DNA of 64,000 bases from Dyadobacter sp. CECT 9275 (GTDB lineage Bacteria > Bacteroidota > Bacteroidia > Cytophagales > Spirosomataceae), in assembly GCF_907164905.1 (NCBI RefSeq), contig NZ_CAJRAF010000001.1:1151001-1215000 (forward strand), written 5' to 3'. Below are positions 44,142 through 52,993 of the stretch, piece by piece. Under the pieces are notes generated by a model. It had not been told where the DNA came from, searched no databases, and worked only from the letters and a program-made list of their open reading frames with translations. Positions within the stretch are counted from its first letter, which is position 1, and each line of letters begins with the position of its first letter. Position numbers and translations under genes: made by a program.

Positions 44142-45911
44142 ATGAAACACAATAAGTTTACTTTTCTGATTGCCTTCTTGCTTTTCAGCCTCCGGGCATT
44201 TTCTCAGTTCGCTGTATCATTTCCTCCGGAAAGAATTGTCTTTCAACGAAATAAGGAGGATTTTGGCTATATCTATATTACCGGAACTTTTACTTCACCT
44301 ATTGACAGGGTGGAGGCTCGAGCTACTTCGCGTGCAGGTGAGAGCGGAACGTCAATTGGGTGGACCACCATCGCAACGAACCCGGTCAGTGGAGTTTTTT
44401 CAGGAAATATCGGGCTTAAAGGAGGGCGTTATGACCTTGAGGTAAGAGGATTAAAGAATGATGTGCAGGTAGGAGCAATCCAGTTTATTTCCAAGGTGGG
44501 CATCGGAGAAGTGTTTTACATTGTGGGGCATTCCAATGCCTCGGGCGGGTCAGACCTGTCCCCATCTCTTGGGGCTACCAGTGATCAGGTTTCTTCCATT
44601 AATCCTAATACCAATAAGCCCCTGTGGGATCAGTACTGGCTGACCGCAAACCCGGATAATTTACCACCTCTTCAGTTTTCGCAGTTATGCCAAACGTGTG
44701 GCATGTCGCCGAGCGCGGATATCCCCTGGTTCTGGTCACAGCTAGGTGATAAGCTCGTGAATGCGCTAGGTGTCCCTGTTCTGTTTTACAGCGCGGCTTT
44801 CGGAGGAAGTAATATAGAGTATTTCTATAAATCGGCCTATGACATTCCCTTTGAGCACTCTTTTATTAAATATGATCTGAGAATGCCTTACGCGAATGTA
44901 CGGAATGGTATGAACAGGTTCGTTCCCCGGACGGGATTACGCGGGGTACTTTCAGGACATGGGGTTAATGACATAAAAGGTAATGATGAGGAGGGTACCA
45001 ATTTTAAGTTCAACAATGGGAAAGTTATTGAGAAGTCGCGCTCCGAAGCGGGTTATCAGGATCTGGCGTGGATGATAGCGATCGCCTGTAGAAATAATGA
45101 TGGGGTGAGCTCAAGAATAGCGCAGGCCCAGAATGAAATGGTCGACCTGTCCAACAATATTTTTAAAGGAGCCGACCTCAACAGTATAGAAAGATACGGG
45201 ACGGTGATGGAGAATGGAGTACCGAAAGATGTTGAATTCCGTTACGACGGGCTGCATTTCAGTACATACGGGCAGGCTGCCGCGGCGCAAAAGTGGTTTG
45301 AGGCAATCACCAGTACAAGTCCCAATTTCTTAAGTGAGTCAGAGCCGCTTATGGCTTCTGCGCCTCCGTTGCCCGAATCGCCCCTTCCTGTAACCCTCCT
45401 GAAATTTGAGGGACAAAATCTTGCAAATGGCAGAAACCGGCTTACCTGGACCACCACCATGGAAAGAAATAATGACCATTTCGAAGTGGAACGGGGGTAC
45501 AATGGTATTTCTTTTGAAAAGATAGGAGAGGTTGCCGGAGTAGGTAACAGTACAATGGTCAGCAACTATAACTTTACGGATGAAATTCTTGCGCCTGTGG
45601 CTTATTACCGGTTGAAACAGGTTGATCTGGACGGACAGTTTGAGTATTCCCGAATCATAGCGGTTCATGGAGATGCAGAGGATAAAAATGCCTATATCTA
45701 TCCTAATCCGGTCCGGGATATGCTGGAGGTAAAAGGATTTCAGTCAGGAACACTGAAAAGCCTGAAAATCCTGGATGTTAGCAGTACGGCAGTTCTTCAA
45801 AGTGCTGACACTGAAAAAATTAATGTTTCCTCCCTGGTGCCGGGGCATTATTTTATTGAAATTAAAAATGAAAAGGGAAATACGGTTGTCAGGAAGTTTG
45901 TGAAATACTGA
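44142..45911 (+). CDS. Exported SGNH-like esterase with T9SS type A sorting domain
   Basis: The 589-residue protein has a signal peptide (MKHNKFTFLIAFLLFSLRAF), a beta-sandwich of about 100 residues, an SGNH/sialate-O-acetylesterase-like domain (about 120-400), a fibronectin-like part with LTWTTTMERNNDHFEVER, and a C-terminal sorting domain (IYPNPVRDMLEVKGF ... GHYFIEIKNEKGNTVVRKFVKY, quoted in two parts). In the catalytic domain GHSNASGG stands where the family has GQSN, an FGGSN follows, and DGLHFS gives the D-x-x-H pair. Cargo of this kind is released or anchored at the cell surface by the type IX system. It likely removes acyl groups from glycans. Confidence 0.75.
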   Translation: MKHNKFTFLIAFLLFSLRAFSQFAVSFPPERIVFQRNKEDFGYIYITGTFTSPIDRVEARATSRAGESGTSIGWTTIATNPVSGVFSGNIGLKGGRYDLEVRGLKNDVQVGAIQFISKVGIGEVFYIVGHSNASGGSDLSPSLGATSDQVSSINPNTNKPLWDQYWLTANPDNLPPLQFSQLCQTCGMSPSADIPWFWSQLGDKLVNALGVPVLFYSAAFGGSNIEYFYKSAYDIPFEHSFIKYDLRMPYANVRNGMNRFVPRTGLRGVLSGHGVNDIKGNDEEGTNFKFNNGKVIEKSRSEAGYQDLAWMIAIACRNNDGVSSRIAQAQNEMVDLSNNIFKGADLNSIERYGTVMENGVPKDVEFRYDGLHFSTYGQAAAAQKWFEAITSTSPNFLSESEPLMASAPPLPESPLPVTLLKFEGQNLANGRNRLTWTTTMERNNDHFEVERGYNGISFEKIGEVAGVGNSTMVSNYNFTDEILAPVAYYRLKQVDLDGQFEYSRIIAVHGDAEDKNAYIYPNPVRDMLEVKGFQSGTLKSLKILDVSSTAVLQSADTEKINVSSLVPGHYFIEIKNEKGNTVVRKFVKY

Positions 45912-45988
45912 TGACTCAGCGTTTTCATACAGCCGCGGCCCGGATTGGGGATGAAGCTTTATAATTTGTTTCTTTGCGTTTATAAACG

Positions 45989-46447
45989 ATGAAACAACTG
46001 ATGAATAAAGCGGCTTTGCTTGAACACTTAAAAATGACGCTGGATGCCCGGATGCAGGCTGCCTGGAAAGCGATGGAGGCCGCACAGGAATCGGCAAACG
46101 AGCAGGGGAAGAGTTCCATGGGAGATAAGTATGAAACTTCCCGCTCCATGGGGCAGCTGGACAGGGATATGTTTGCCCGTCAATATGAGTCGGCCCGGCA
46201 GGAGCGGGTACTTCTGGAAAGGATAAATCCCAATGAAGTTACGGAGCGGGTAGCGCTTGGTTCCCTTGTGAACACCACTGCCGGAAGGTTCATTGTAGCG
46301 GTAAGTCTGGGTAAAATAAGCTATGAAGATGAAACGGTCATGGCCGTTTCATCTTCCTCCCCGATCGGAGTGGCATTGATGGGCAAAAGCTCCGGCGACA
46401 CGTTCAGTTTTATGGGTAAAAACCAGCATATTACCGGACTTATCTGA
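45989..46447 (+). CDS. GreA/GreB-like transcript-cleavage-factor fold protein
   Basis: The 152-residue protein has an N-terminal helical hairpin (MQAAWKAMEAAQESANEQGKSSMGDKYETSRSM region, residues about 20-75) and a C-terminal domain ending SPIGVALMGKSSGDTFSFMGKNQHITGLI, which follows the GreA/GreB C-terminal pattern (SPIxxALxGKxxGD). The acidic tip of true Gre factors is replaced by the sequence GDKYETS, so cleavage activity is doubtful. In databases such proteins are sometimes called 3-oxoacyl-ACP synthase, which the sequence does not support. It may bind the secondary channel of RNA polymerase as an inhibitor or modulator. Confidence 0.7.
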   Translation: MKQLMNKAALLEHLKMTLDARMQAAWKAMEAAQESANEQGKSSMGDKYETSRSMGQLDRDMFARQYESARQERVLLERINPNEVTERVALGSLVNTTAGRFIVAVSLGKISYEDETVMAVSSSSPIGVALMGKSSGDTFSFMGKNQHITGLI

Positions 46448-46510
46448 AATTAAGTAAGCCTGGCAACCCGCCAACGCTGTACCGTCACCTGCATACTGGT
46501 AATGGCGGGG

Positions 46511-47227
46511 TTAGCCCATGTTATGATAAACCCGCTGAACGTCGTCATCTTCCTCAATCTTTTCTATGAGTTTTTCAACCTCAGCCACCTCTTCGTCTGA
46601 TAGTTGTTTGGTATCATTCGGAATTCTTTCAAAATCGGCCTCCACAATTTCATAGCCATTTTCTTCCAGGTAATGCTGTAGCGTACCAAACGAAGTAAAT
46701 TCACCATAGATATTGATCTGGTTGGTTTCTTCGTCGATGAACACCTCCTCACCTCCAAAGTCGATCAATTCAAGCTCAAGTTCCTCAACATCTTTTTTGC
46801 CGTCATTTTTTACCTTGAAAATACACTTTCTGTCAAAAATGAAGTCCAGCATACCCATTGTACCCAGGCTGCCGCCCAGTTTATTGAAATAGCTGCGCAC
46901 ATTGGCCACAGTACGTGTGGGGTTGTCGGTGGTACTTTCCACCAGTATGGCAATACCGTGTGGCCCGTAGCCCTCATATACCATTTCCTTGTAGTCGTCC
47001 TGGTCTTTGGCGCTGGCTCTTTTAATCGCCCGCTCCACCGTTTCTTTTGGCATGTTGGCAGCCTTGGCATTCTGAAGAAGTACCCTGAGTCTGGCATTCG
47101 TATTTGGGTCGGCAGTGCCGCTTTTTACGGCCAGTACAATATCTTTACCTATCCTGGTAAAGGTCTTGGCCATTTTATCCCAACGCTTGAACATGCGTGC
47201 TTTTCTATATTCAAATGCTCTTCCCAT
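46511..47227 (-). CDS. yebC: YebC/PmpR-family protein
   Basis: The 238-residue protein starts with the family hallmark GRAFEYRKARMFKRWDKMAKTF (first part, residues 2-22) and contains NMPKETVERAIKRA, VYEGYGPHGIAILVESTTDNPTRT and NGGSLG-like NKLGGSLGTMGMLDF. YebC proteins were called transcription regulators and are now known to act on ribosomes at proline-rich stretches in several bacteria. The C-terminal tail is acidic (about residues 215-232). A 12-bp inverted repeat lies in its upstream region. Confidence 0.93.
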   Translation of the reverse strand: MGRAFEYRKARMFKRWDKMAKTFTRIGKDIVLAVKSGTADPNTNARLRVLLQNAKAANMPKETVERAIKRASAKDQDDYKEMVYEGYGPHGIAILVESTTDNPTRTVANVRSYFNKLGGSLGTMGMLDFIFDRKCIFKVKNDGKKDVEELELELIDFGGEEVFIDEETNQINIYGEFTSFGTLQHYLEENGYEIVEADFERIPNDTKQLSDEEVAEVEKLIEKIEEDDDVQRVYHNMG

Positions 47228-47266
47228 GCAATTTTTTATTTACTATTAACCAGGCTTGTGTTTAAA

Positions 47267-47310
47267 CCTTCCGGAAAATACCGGGTTTGATGCTGGTGTT
47301 TTCCGGAAGG
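47267..47310. repeat. 12-bp perfect inverted repeat upstream of yebC and elaA
   Basis: CCTTCCGGAAAA at 47267-47278 pairs exactly with 47299-47310 around a 20-base spacer. It lies in the 166-bp gap between the divergent yebC and elaA genes, 40 bp before the yebC start. There is no T-tract, so it is more like an operator or a structured 5' leader than a terminator. Confidence 0.6.
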
Positions 47311-47393
47311 GAGTACTTAATTATGCTGCAAATTTATAAAAGACGAGCTAAATCAGATAAAAATTAAAAACTTTCCCGATTAATTTGATGCAT

Positions 47394-47855
47394 ATGGAAA
47401 ATCAACTGAACTGGACGCTTAAAACCTTTGAGGAATTGTCGAATGAAGAATTATATCAGCTGTTGCGTTTAAGAAGCGAAGTGTTTGTGGTGGAACAGAA
47501 CTGTAATTTTCTGGACATGGATAACAAGGACCAACAATGTCACCATTTGCTGGGCTGGGACTGCGGGGAATTAATGGCGGTGGCAAGGATTGTACCTCCG
47601 GGAATTTCCTATGAGTTTCCTTCCATAGGACGGATCGTGGTATCTCCGCGGGGTCGGGGAAGGAAGTATGGTGTTGAATTGGTCCATAAAGCGATACAAT
47701 GTGTTGATAATTTCTACGGAAAAGGAAATATCAGAATCGGTGCCCAGCTATATTTGAAAAAGTTTTATGAAACCTTTCATTTTCGGCAGTCGGGAAGCAT
47801 TTATCTGGAGGATAATATAGAACATATTGAAATGACGCGTGTTTTTAACGAATAA
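47394..47855 (+). CDS. elaA: ElaA-family GNAT acetyltransferase
   Basis: From the ATG at 47394 the protein has 153 residues (an ATG two codons earlier is equally possible). The ElaA signature LRSEVFVVEQNCNFLDMDNKDQQCHHLLGW is present (residues about 27-56), followed by the acetyl-CoA loop region RIVVSPRGRGRKYGVELV. ElaA proteins are small acetyltransferases of unknown substrate. A small palindrome (CCACAT-T-ATGTGG) lies just after the stop. Confidence 0.9.
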   Translation: MENQLNWTLKTFEELSNEELYQLLRLRSEVFVVEQNCNFLDMDNKDQQCHHLLGWDCGELMAVARIVPPGISYEFPSIGRIVVSPRGRGRKYGVELVHKAIQCVDNFYGKGNIRIGAQLYLKKFYETFHFRQSGSIYLEDNIEHIEMTRVFNE

Positions 47856-48297
47856 TACCACATTATGTGGATAATATTGTAGATACTTTTCCCATTTTTG
47901 TCGAAAAAATATACAGGTCGTCTTACTATTTTTTCTTTAATATCGAATAAATATTAAACTTTACTCATTTTTTGTAGTATTTGGGCTACAATTTTCACAC
48001 ATAATTTCATGATTCCTTGTTCGGTAAAAATAAACTTAATACTTTGGCACAGAATTTTAGTTATTAGTTTTCAGTCAAGCAAATTGTTGTTCAGGAACTG
48101 ACGCCCGTCAGACATCCAATAACATTTTTGACGAACACTGATAGAGGAGGGTTTACGTGGAATGGCCTACTGTTATGCGGTAGGCCATTTTTTTGTTTTG
48201 ACCTGAGGGATGAACGCCTGCCTTCAGATAACACAGAATCCCGCGGAGCGGACCACCCTCGTTGATAACATCAATAAAATGACAAGTCGATATTAAA
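47856..48297. other. Non-coding region with a terminator, possible small RNA gene
   Basis: About 440 bp without a protein gene. The first 200 bp are AT-rich. From about 48040 the composition becomes more balanced, with a hairpin CTGAC-GCCC-GTCAG near 48101-48114 and a strong plus-strand terminator at 48161-48194. The terminator lies 300 bp past the elaA stop and no plus-strand gene uses it, so a separate transcript is likely. Confidence 0.45.
48161..48194 (+). terminator. Rho-independent terminator with no protein gene upstream
   Basis: AATGGCCTAC (48161-48170) and GTAGGCCATT (48180-48189) form a 10-bp perfect stem with a 9-base loop; Ts run on to 48194. It only works on the plus strand. Confidence 0.88.
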
Positions 48298-48618
48298 TTA
48301 TTCTGTCAGCACGGCAGTACCATTAGCGCTTACCATTAACATTGAACCGTTGCCGCCTATAGTTTCAAAATCCAGGTCTACCCCGATGATCGCATTTGCA
48401 CCCAGTCTTTGCGCCTGTTCCATCATTTCGCGGATGGCAATGCTTTTAGCTTCTCTGAGCCCCTGTTCATAAGCGCCGGAACGCCCGCCTACCACGTCGC
48501 GGATGCCTGCCAGAAAATCTTTAACAAAGTTGGCGCCTATGATCGCCTCTCCGTTGACAAGCCCTATGTACTTCAAAATTTTTTTACCTTCAATATTCGG
48601 AGTAGTGGTTACGAGCAT
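48298..48618 (-). CDS. YbjQ-family (UPF0145, heavy-metal-binding-like) protein
   Basis: From the ATG at 48618 the protein has 106 residues, the family's usual length; an upstream start at 48711 would add an unconvincing 31 residues. Family segments are [34 protein letters not shown] (residues 2-35), [22 protein letters not shown] and [13 protein letters not shown]. The fold forms ring-shaped pentamers in known structures. The function is not established. Confidence 0.92.
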   Translation of the reverse strand: MLVTTTPNIEGKKILKYIGLVNGEAIIGANFVKDFLAGIRDVVGGRSGAYEQGLREAKSIAIREMMEQAQRLGANAIIGVDLDFETIGGNGSMLMVSANGTAVLTE

Positions 48619-48802
48619 GATGTGGTTATCTTTGAAATTAAGAGGATAAATGGGACTGCAAGTTATTTCAATTTGCGAGGCTGCACTTAAAATTATGCTT
48701 AACGGTACCAAAAGGCAAAATTTTGGCTTATGCAGATTACGGATATTAGCGATGATTTACAAACATATCCATGCATTTGATTTTTAACTAAACAAATCCG
48801 GA

Positions 48803-48835
48803 TTTATTCAGCAATCGCATTAATGTGTAGCTTTG
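48803..48835 (+). promoter_or_regulatory. Promoter of the nitroreductase gene
   Basis: TAGCTTTG at 48828-48835 is an exact TAnnTTTG -7 box, and TTTA at 48803-48806 stands 21 bp upstream as a near -33 box. The start point would be near 48841, 30 bp before the ATG. Confidence 0.55.
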
Positions 48836-48870
48836 TCATTATTCAATAGTATCAGTATCATTTTTAGTAA

Positions 48871-49446
48871 ATGGAAAATTCAGTAGAAGTTATCAATCAG
48901 CTCATCCGTTCGCGCCGAAGCATATTCCCACCCAGTTATACCACCCAGGATATTCCGGAAGAGATCATCCATACCATTTTGCAGAATGCCAATTATGCTC
49001 CAACGCATAAGCTTACGGAACCCTGGCGGTTCATGGTTTTCAAGGGAGAGGGTTTGGTGAAGCTGGCGTCTTTTTTTTCGGAACGCTACAAAGCTATAAC
49101 CCCTCCCGAGGCTTTTTCGCAGGCACGTTATGAAGCAGCCAGTGAAAAAGTAATGAAGTCGAATTGTGTGATTGTGATCAACATGGAAGTACATACGGAC
49201 AAGATTCCCGAATGGGAAGAAACTGCTGCCGTAGCATGTGCAGTCCAGAATATGTGGCTCACCGCAACGGCTTACGGAATAGGAGCCTATTGGGGCAGCC
49301 CGGGCGTACTGAAAGAGTTGGGGGCGTATCTTGGTTTACCTGAAGATCAGAAATGCCTGGGATTGTTTTTTATGGGCTATCATCAGGCGCCTGAAGCGGC
49401 TGCCCGCAGAACCCCTATTGAAGAGAAGGTTACCTGGATAAAATAA
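48871..49446 (+). CDS. Nitroreductase-family flavoprotein (YdjA-like)
   Basis: The 191-residue protein follows the short nitroreductase form: IRSRRSIFPPSYTTQDIPEE binds FMN phosphate with its two arginines, and NANYAPTHKLTEPWRFMVFKGE, AACAVQNMWLTATAYGIGAYWGSPG and the terminal EEKVTW are typical. It uses FMN and NAD(P)H to reduce nitro compounds or quinones; the physiological substrate is unknown. Its stop overlaps the start of the ABC ATPase gene (TAATG), so the two are translated together, though no functional link is obvious. Confidence 0.9.
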   Translation: MENSVEVINQLIRSRRSIFPPSYTTQDIPEEIIHTILQNANYAPTHKLTEPWRFMVFKGEGLVKLASFFSERYKAITPPEAFSQARYEAASEKVMKSNCVIVINMEVHTDKIPEWEETAAVACAVQNMWLTATAYGIGAYWGSPGVLKELGAYLGLPEDQKCLGLFFMGYHQAPEAAARRTPIEEKVTWIK

Positions 49447-50423
49447 TGGCCGGATCAAAACGCGTTCTGCAGGCAGAAGGTATAACCAAGTCTTATGATG
49501 AAACAGAAGTTTTGTCAGCCATTGACCTGGAACTTTCGGAAGGAGAATGGCTGGGGATCCTGGGAGAAAGTGGCTCGGGTAAAAGTACATTGCTGCGTAT
49601 CCTGGGCAGGTTCACCGATGCGGATGCTGGAAAGGTATTATTTAGAAAGAAGGAGCTGCCGCCTGTCAGGAATGAATTAATCCCGGGGCATGAGGCTATC
49701 CGGCTGATCCATCAGGAATTTGAACTGTTTCCAAACCAGACTGTCGCAGAAAATATTTCCTACGCGCTCCGATTTTATAATCCGCAGTACAGGCTGGAAA
49801 AAGTAACGGAACTGCTGGAAATCACAGGTTTAGGGTATGTTCGTCATAAAAAGGCCAAATTGCTTTCCGGTGGAGAAAAACAGCGGACAGCAATTGCCCG
49901 GTCTCTGGCTGAGGAGCCTTTGGTTTTACTCCTGGATGAACCTTTTGCGCATTTGGATAACCACAACCGGCGGGTACTGGCCGACGCGATTGAACTGTTG
50001 CGTACCCAAAAGAAAACAGCCTGCGTTTTTGTGACGCATGAGGCGGGCGATGCGCTGGCGTGGTCGGACAGGATTGCTGTGCTGAGAAATGGCAGAATAA
50101 TTCAGATCGGTACACCTGAAGAGGTTTATAACCAACCGGCAAACAGCTACGTGGCCGAGCTCACAGGCGACATAAACTGGCTGAATAAAACGGATGGAAA
50201 GCAATATTTTATTCGTCCGGAAAAGATAAAACGCACCCAATTTCCTGAAAAAAGCAAGTGGCATGGAACCGTGGAAACCATACGGTTCCATGGAAATCAT
50301 TGGGAAATCCGTTGCCGAAATCAGGAAGGGTACCTGTCTTTTTACCGAAACCGAAATGACATGAACGTAGGAGAGGAAGTTTTCCTTACCTATGGAGCCC
50401 GAGATTTACGGCACATCCAATGA
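49446..50423 (+). CDS. ABC-transporter ATPase with C-terminal TOBE-like domain
   Basis: The 325-residue protein has Walker A GESGSGKST, Q-loop HQEFELF, signature LSGGEKQRTAIARSL, Walker B LVLLLDEPFAHLD and switch His in VFVTHEAG. Residues about 240-325 (YFIRPEKIKRTQFPEKSKWHG and on) look like a TOBE/OB-type domain, as in PotA, CysA and ModC importers. No permease or binding-protein gene adjoins it; it follows the nitroreductase gene with a one-base overlap. The ATPase is complete and should be active. The transported substrate is unknown. Confidence 0.88.
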   Translation: MAGSKRVLQAEGITKSYDETEVLSAIDLELSEGEWLGILGESGSGKSTLLRILGRFTDADAGKVLFRKKELPPVRNELIPGHEAIRLIHQEFELFPNQTVAENISYALRFYNPQYRLEKVTELLEITGLGYVRHKKAKLLSGGEKQRTAIARSLAEEPLVLLLDEPFAHLDNHNRRVLADAIELLRTQKKTACVFVTHEAGDALAWSDRIAVLRNGRIIQIGTPEEVYNQPANSYVAELTGDINWLNKTDGKQYFIRPEKIKRTQFPEKSKWHGTVETIRFHGNHWEIRCRNQEGYLSFYRNRNDMNVGEEVFLTYGARDLRHIQ

Positions 50424-50426
50424 CAC

Positions 50427-52952
50427 TTACAAATTGAACCAAAAAGATATCTTGACCGCGAATGGTGTTACGTTGGGGTTATTCAGGTAGTTGAGACGAT
50501 GCACAAAGTCAATGCGGCCTACTTTGAAGATATTGTCCACGCCGTAGCCCAATTCAATATAAGGGGCATTGCTCAGATAGTTAAACGTAGGCATCGCATT
50601 TCCTGCTTCATCCTCTGTAGGGGTGATGGCCTTATTGGCTTCACTCACTGTGCCGTAAAATACTTTTCCGGTAGCAAGCATACGCCATTTCAGACGCCGG
50701 ATGGCGGGTATTCTGTTTAACAGGAGGCCTTCGAAATTATGTTCCATCCGTAGCACAAGGTACTTGTCACTGATGAATTCGAAATAGCGCATCATATTAA
50801 ATGCATTGTCAACATAAAACAGAGACTCGTTTCCGAGCGGGTTGTACAGCAGTGTATACGGCAGGGTGGAGGGGATATATCCCAGTGTCAGGTTGTAATA
50901 GGTACGTCCCAGAAAACCAGCACGGAAACTTTGTTTAACATTCAGTGAGAACTTGTGATATTTAAAATCTCCATCCAGAAAATCCTTCATACCCAGCGTG
51001 TATCGTAACGTAAAAGCAGGCGAATTTCCGTTGCCCATACTGATGCGTTCATTGTCATTTTGCAGGAAGGTTTCATTTCTTGCCAAACGGGTTTCAAAAT
51101 TCATCTCCGTTATATCATAGGAACTTCCAAGCGGGGAGTCCTCTCCCTGAGCAGGGTTTTTACGGTAAGCAAATGGGAAAAGAGGGACAAAGTCGCGGTG
51201 TCTGAGCTGAATACTTCCGGTGAGCCCTTTTACCAGTTCTCGTTTGAAATAGGCCGAGAAATCCTCCTGCCAATAGGCTCTTCTGAAAGCACCAAAGCGG
51301 GAAAAAGCGCCGAAAATGGTATTAGGGCCAATGGTTTCCGCGGAAAGTCCGAGTCTTTCAAGATCTTTGGAATAGGAAAAGCCGCCCATGGTCCAGGGCT
51401 TTCGCGAGAAAATATAATCCACCCCCGCGCCATACTTAAACTCATTGTCTCTGGTGCCGTAAGCGCCATATCCATGCAAAATCCACTTACGGCTAAAACC
51501 GGGGTCTGTACGGAATCCCAGCCTGAACCGATGACCTTCGACCGCATTATTGGCGTAAAGGAAGAGGTAAGGGCCAATGTCAATATTCCATTTATCAATT
51601 TTTTTATACCCGTTTACAAATACGTTCAGTAATTCGGTATAGGTTTTTACAACAGGTAAAACTTTTAGTGAATCAACCAGTTGAAAGCTCAGTATCTCCG
51701 GTTTAGTGAGTGATTCGGGGCGGTTTTTCTGCCAGTATGCCGAATCATGATCCATATAATCCTCCTTTAATTCGATTGCCGTATCGTAAAATTTCCCATT
51801 CCTGGGTTTGTCGACAATGTACTTGGAGTTGGCCGAGTAGAATTTCAGTAGCATCCCGGCCGTTTGTTTGGTAGGTTCATCCACATCTATCAGCACCCTC
51901 GTTTTGGCAGGCACCCAGGCGTCATGATCATCCAACTGGTCGTACGACTGCTGAATTTTTATTTTGTCAATAAAGTTAAGGTTGGCCTCTTTGCCTACAC
52001 TTGCATCCATTTGAGTAAGTGCAAAAGTGGTACCATCCACCCAGAATGACCCCGTAAAGGCCAGGTCTTGTTTTTGCCTTGGTTCAAATTCGATCAGATA
52101 ATCGTGTACAGCACCATTGGCAACACTGTCTGCCAGATAGTATTCATAGTACAGTTTCCAGCTGTCGGCGATGGGTGACACGAAATCCTTCTCCAGCAAA
52201 TTCAGCCAGTTCTGATAAAAATTATATTGCTGAAACGACGATCCCACCAGTTGGGAAACGAAACTCCCGTCGGTTAGTCCTACCCCGGATACCTTTGTTT
52301 TATTGATGATCTCTTTTTTCTTTTTAGGGTCGTTCCTGAAATAGACGTTTGAAACAGATTCCGAAATAAAAATGGGGATAATGGTCTTTCCATCCTCGCC
52401 TTTTACTTCATCATACTGATCTACAATATGGGTCATTTTCCTGACAGCCCTTCGGTTCCTGAACTTCTCGGAAAGGTTGTCGATATCAATCTGTATTTTG
52501 TTATAGCTGTCGTATTCGTATGCACTCAGGCTTTCAATATTGTTTTTCTTCCTGTTAGCAACAATTTTGCGCATGATGGCAAATGCCGGGTTTTCACCTG
52601 CATAGATTTTTACCTCCCTTAATTGCTGACTGCCCGGGGAAATCTGAAAATCCAGCACTTGTTCAGCAAGGTTTTGTACAATTACTTTGGTGCGGGTATC
52701 ATAGCCCACATAGGTGACGCTGAGGGAGTCGGCGGGGGGAGTGTAGTTTAAAACATAAAAGCCATCAAAGTTAGTAGTTGTTCCTGATAATGAAGCTTTT
52801 ATTCCAATGTTTGCAAAGGGTACCGGATCGCCGGTAGTCGCGTCAGTTACGCGTCCTTTGATGACATATGTCTGTTGCGCTGCTGCTTGGCAGAGAGAGA
52901 ATACTTCAAATAAAAAAAAGAAAAGTAATATTTTTTTCATTTTGGTTTTCAT
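50427..52952 (-). CDS. DUF5686-type outer-membrane protein with carboxypeptidase-regulatory-like domain
   Basis: From the ATG at 52952 the protein has 841 residues and a signal peptide (MKTKMKKILLFFFLFEVFSL, cut after AAAQ). An N-terminal CarboxypepD_reg-like beta-sandwich follows (about residues 27-110: IKGRVTDATTGDPVPFANIGI), then a DUF5686 region with a C-terminal barrel that ends PFAVKISFWFNL, aromatic-rich as in outer-membrane proteins. This resembles the TonB-dependent-receptor N-terminal extension, but no plug domain is present. The function is unknown. The next gene upstream on the same strand, a SanA-like gene, ends 41 bp before this start. Confidence 0.85.
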   Translation of the reverse strand: MKTKMKKILLFFFLFEVFSLCQAAAQQTYVIKGRVTDATTGDPVPFANIGIKASLSGTTTNFDGFYVLNYTPPADSLSVTYVGYDTRTKVIVQNLAEQVLDFQISPGSQQLREVKIYAGENPAFAIMRKIVANRKKNNIESLSAYEYDSYNKIQIDIDNLSEKFRNRRAVRKMTHIVDQYDEVKGEDGKTIIPIFISESVSNVYFRNDPKKKKEIINKTKVSGVGLTDGSFVSQLVGSSFQQYNFYQNWLNLLEKDFVSPIADSWKLYYEYYLADSVANGAVHDYLIEFEPRQKQDLAFTGSFWVDGTTFALTQMDASVGKEANLNFIDKIKIQQSYDQLDDHDAWVPAKTRVLIDVDEPTKQTAGMLLKFYSANSKYIVDKPRNGKFYDTAIELKEDYMDHDSAYWQKNRPESLTKPEILSFQLVDSLKVLPVVKTYTELLNVFVNGYKKIDKWNIDIGPYLFLYANNAVEGHRFRLGFRTDPGFSRKWILHGYGAYGTRDNEFKYGAGVDYIFSRKPWTMGGFSYSKDLERLGLSAETIGPNTIFGAFSRFGAFRRAYWQEDFSAYFKRELVKGLTGSIQLRHRDFVPLFPFAYRKNPAQGEDSPLGSSYDITEMNFETRLARNETFLQNDNERISMGNGNSPAFTLRYTLGMKDFLDGDFKYHKFSLNVKQSFRAGFLGRTYYNLTLGYIPSTLPYTLLYNPLGNESLFYVDNAFNMMRYFEFISDKYLVLRMEHNFEGLLLNRIPAIRRLKWRMLATGKVFYGTVSEANKAITPTEDEAGNAMPTFNYLSNAPYIELGYGVDNIFKVGRIDFVHRLNYLNNPNVTPFAVKISFWFNL

Positions 52953-52993
52953 GGCGTCTGGCTGTAAAATCCTTTTTTCATCCATGAAGTTCC

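Noticed and set aside
46464..46513. Imperfect hairpin between the Gre-like gene and yebC
   Set aside because: One arm has an extra G, the spacer is long and no T-tract exists, so a terminator call is not supported.
47858..47870. Palindrome CCACAT-T-ATGTGG after elaA
   Set aside because: It is perfect but short, with no T-tract and no gene start nearby to regulate.
49446..50423. The lone ABC ATPase as the missing partner of the ATPase-less exporter
   Set aside because: It carries a C-terminal TOBE-like domain typical of importer ATPases and lies 11 kb away in a different transcription unit.
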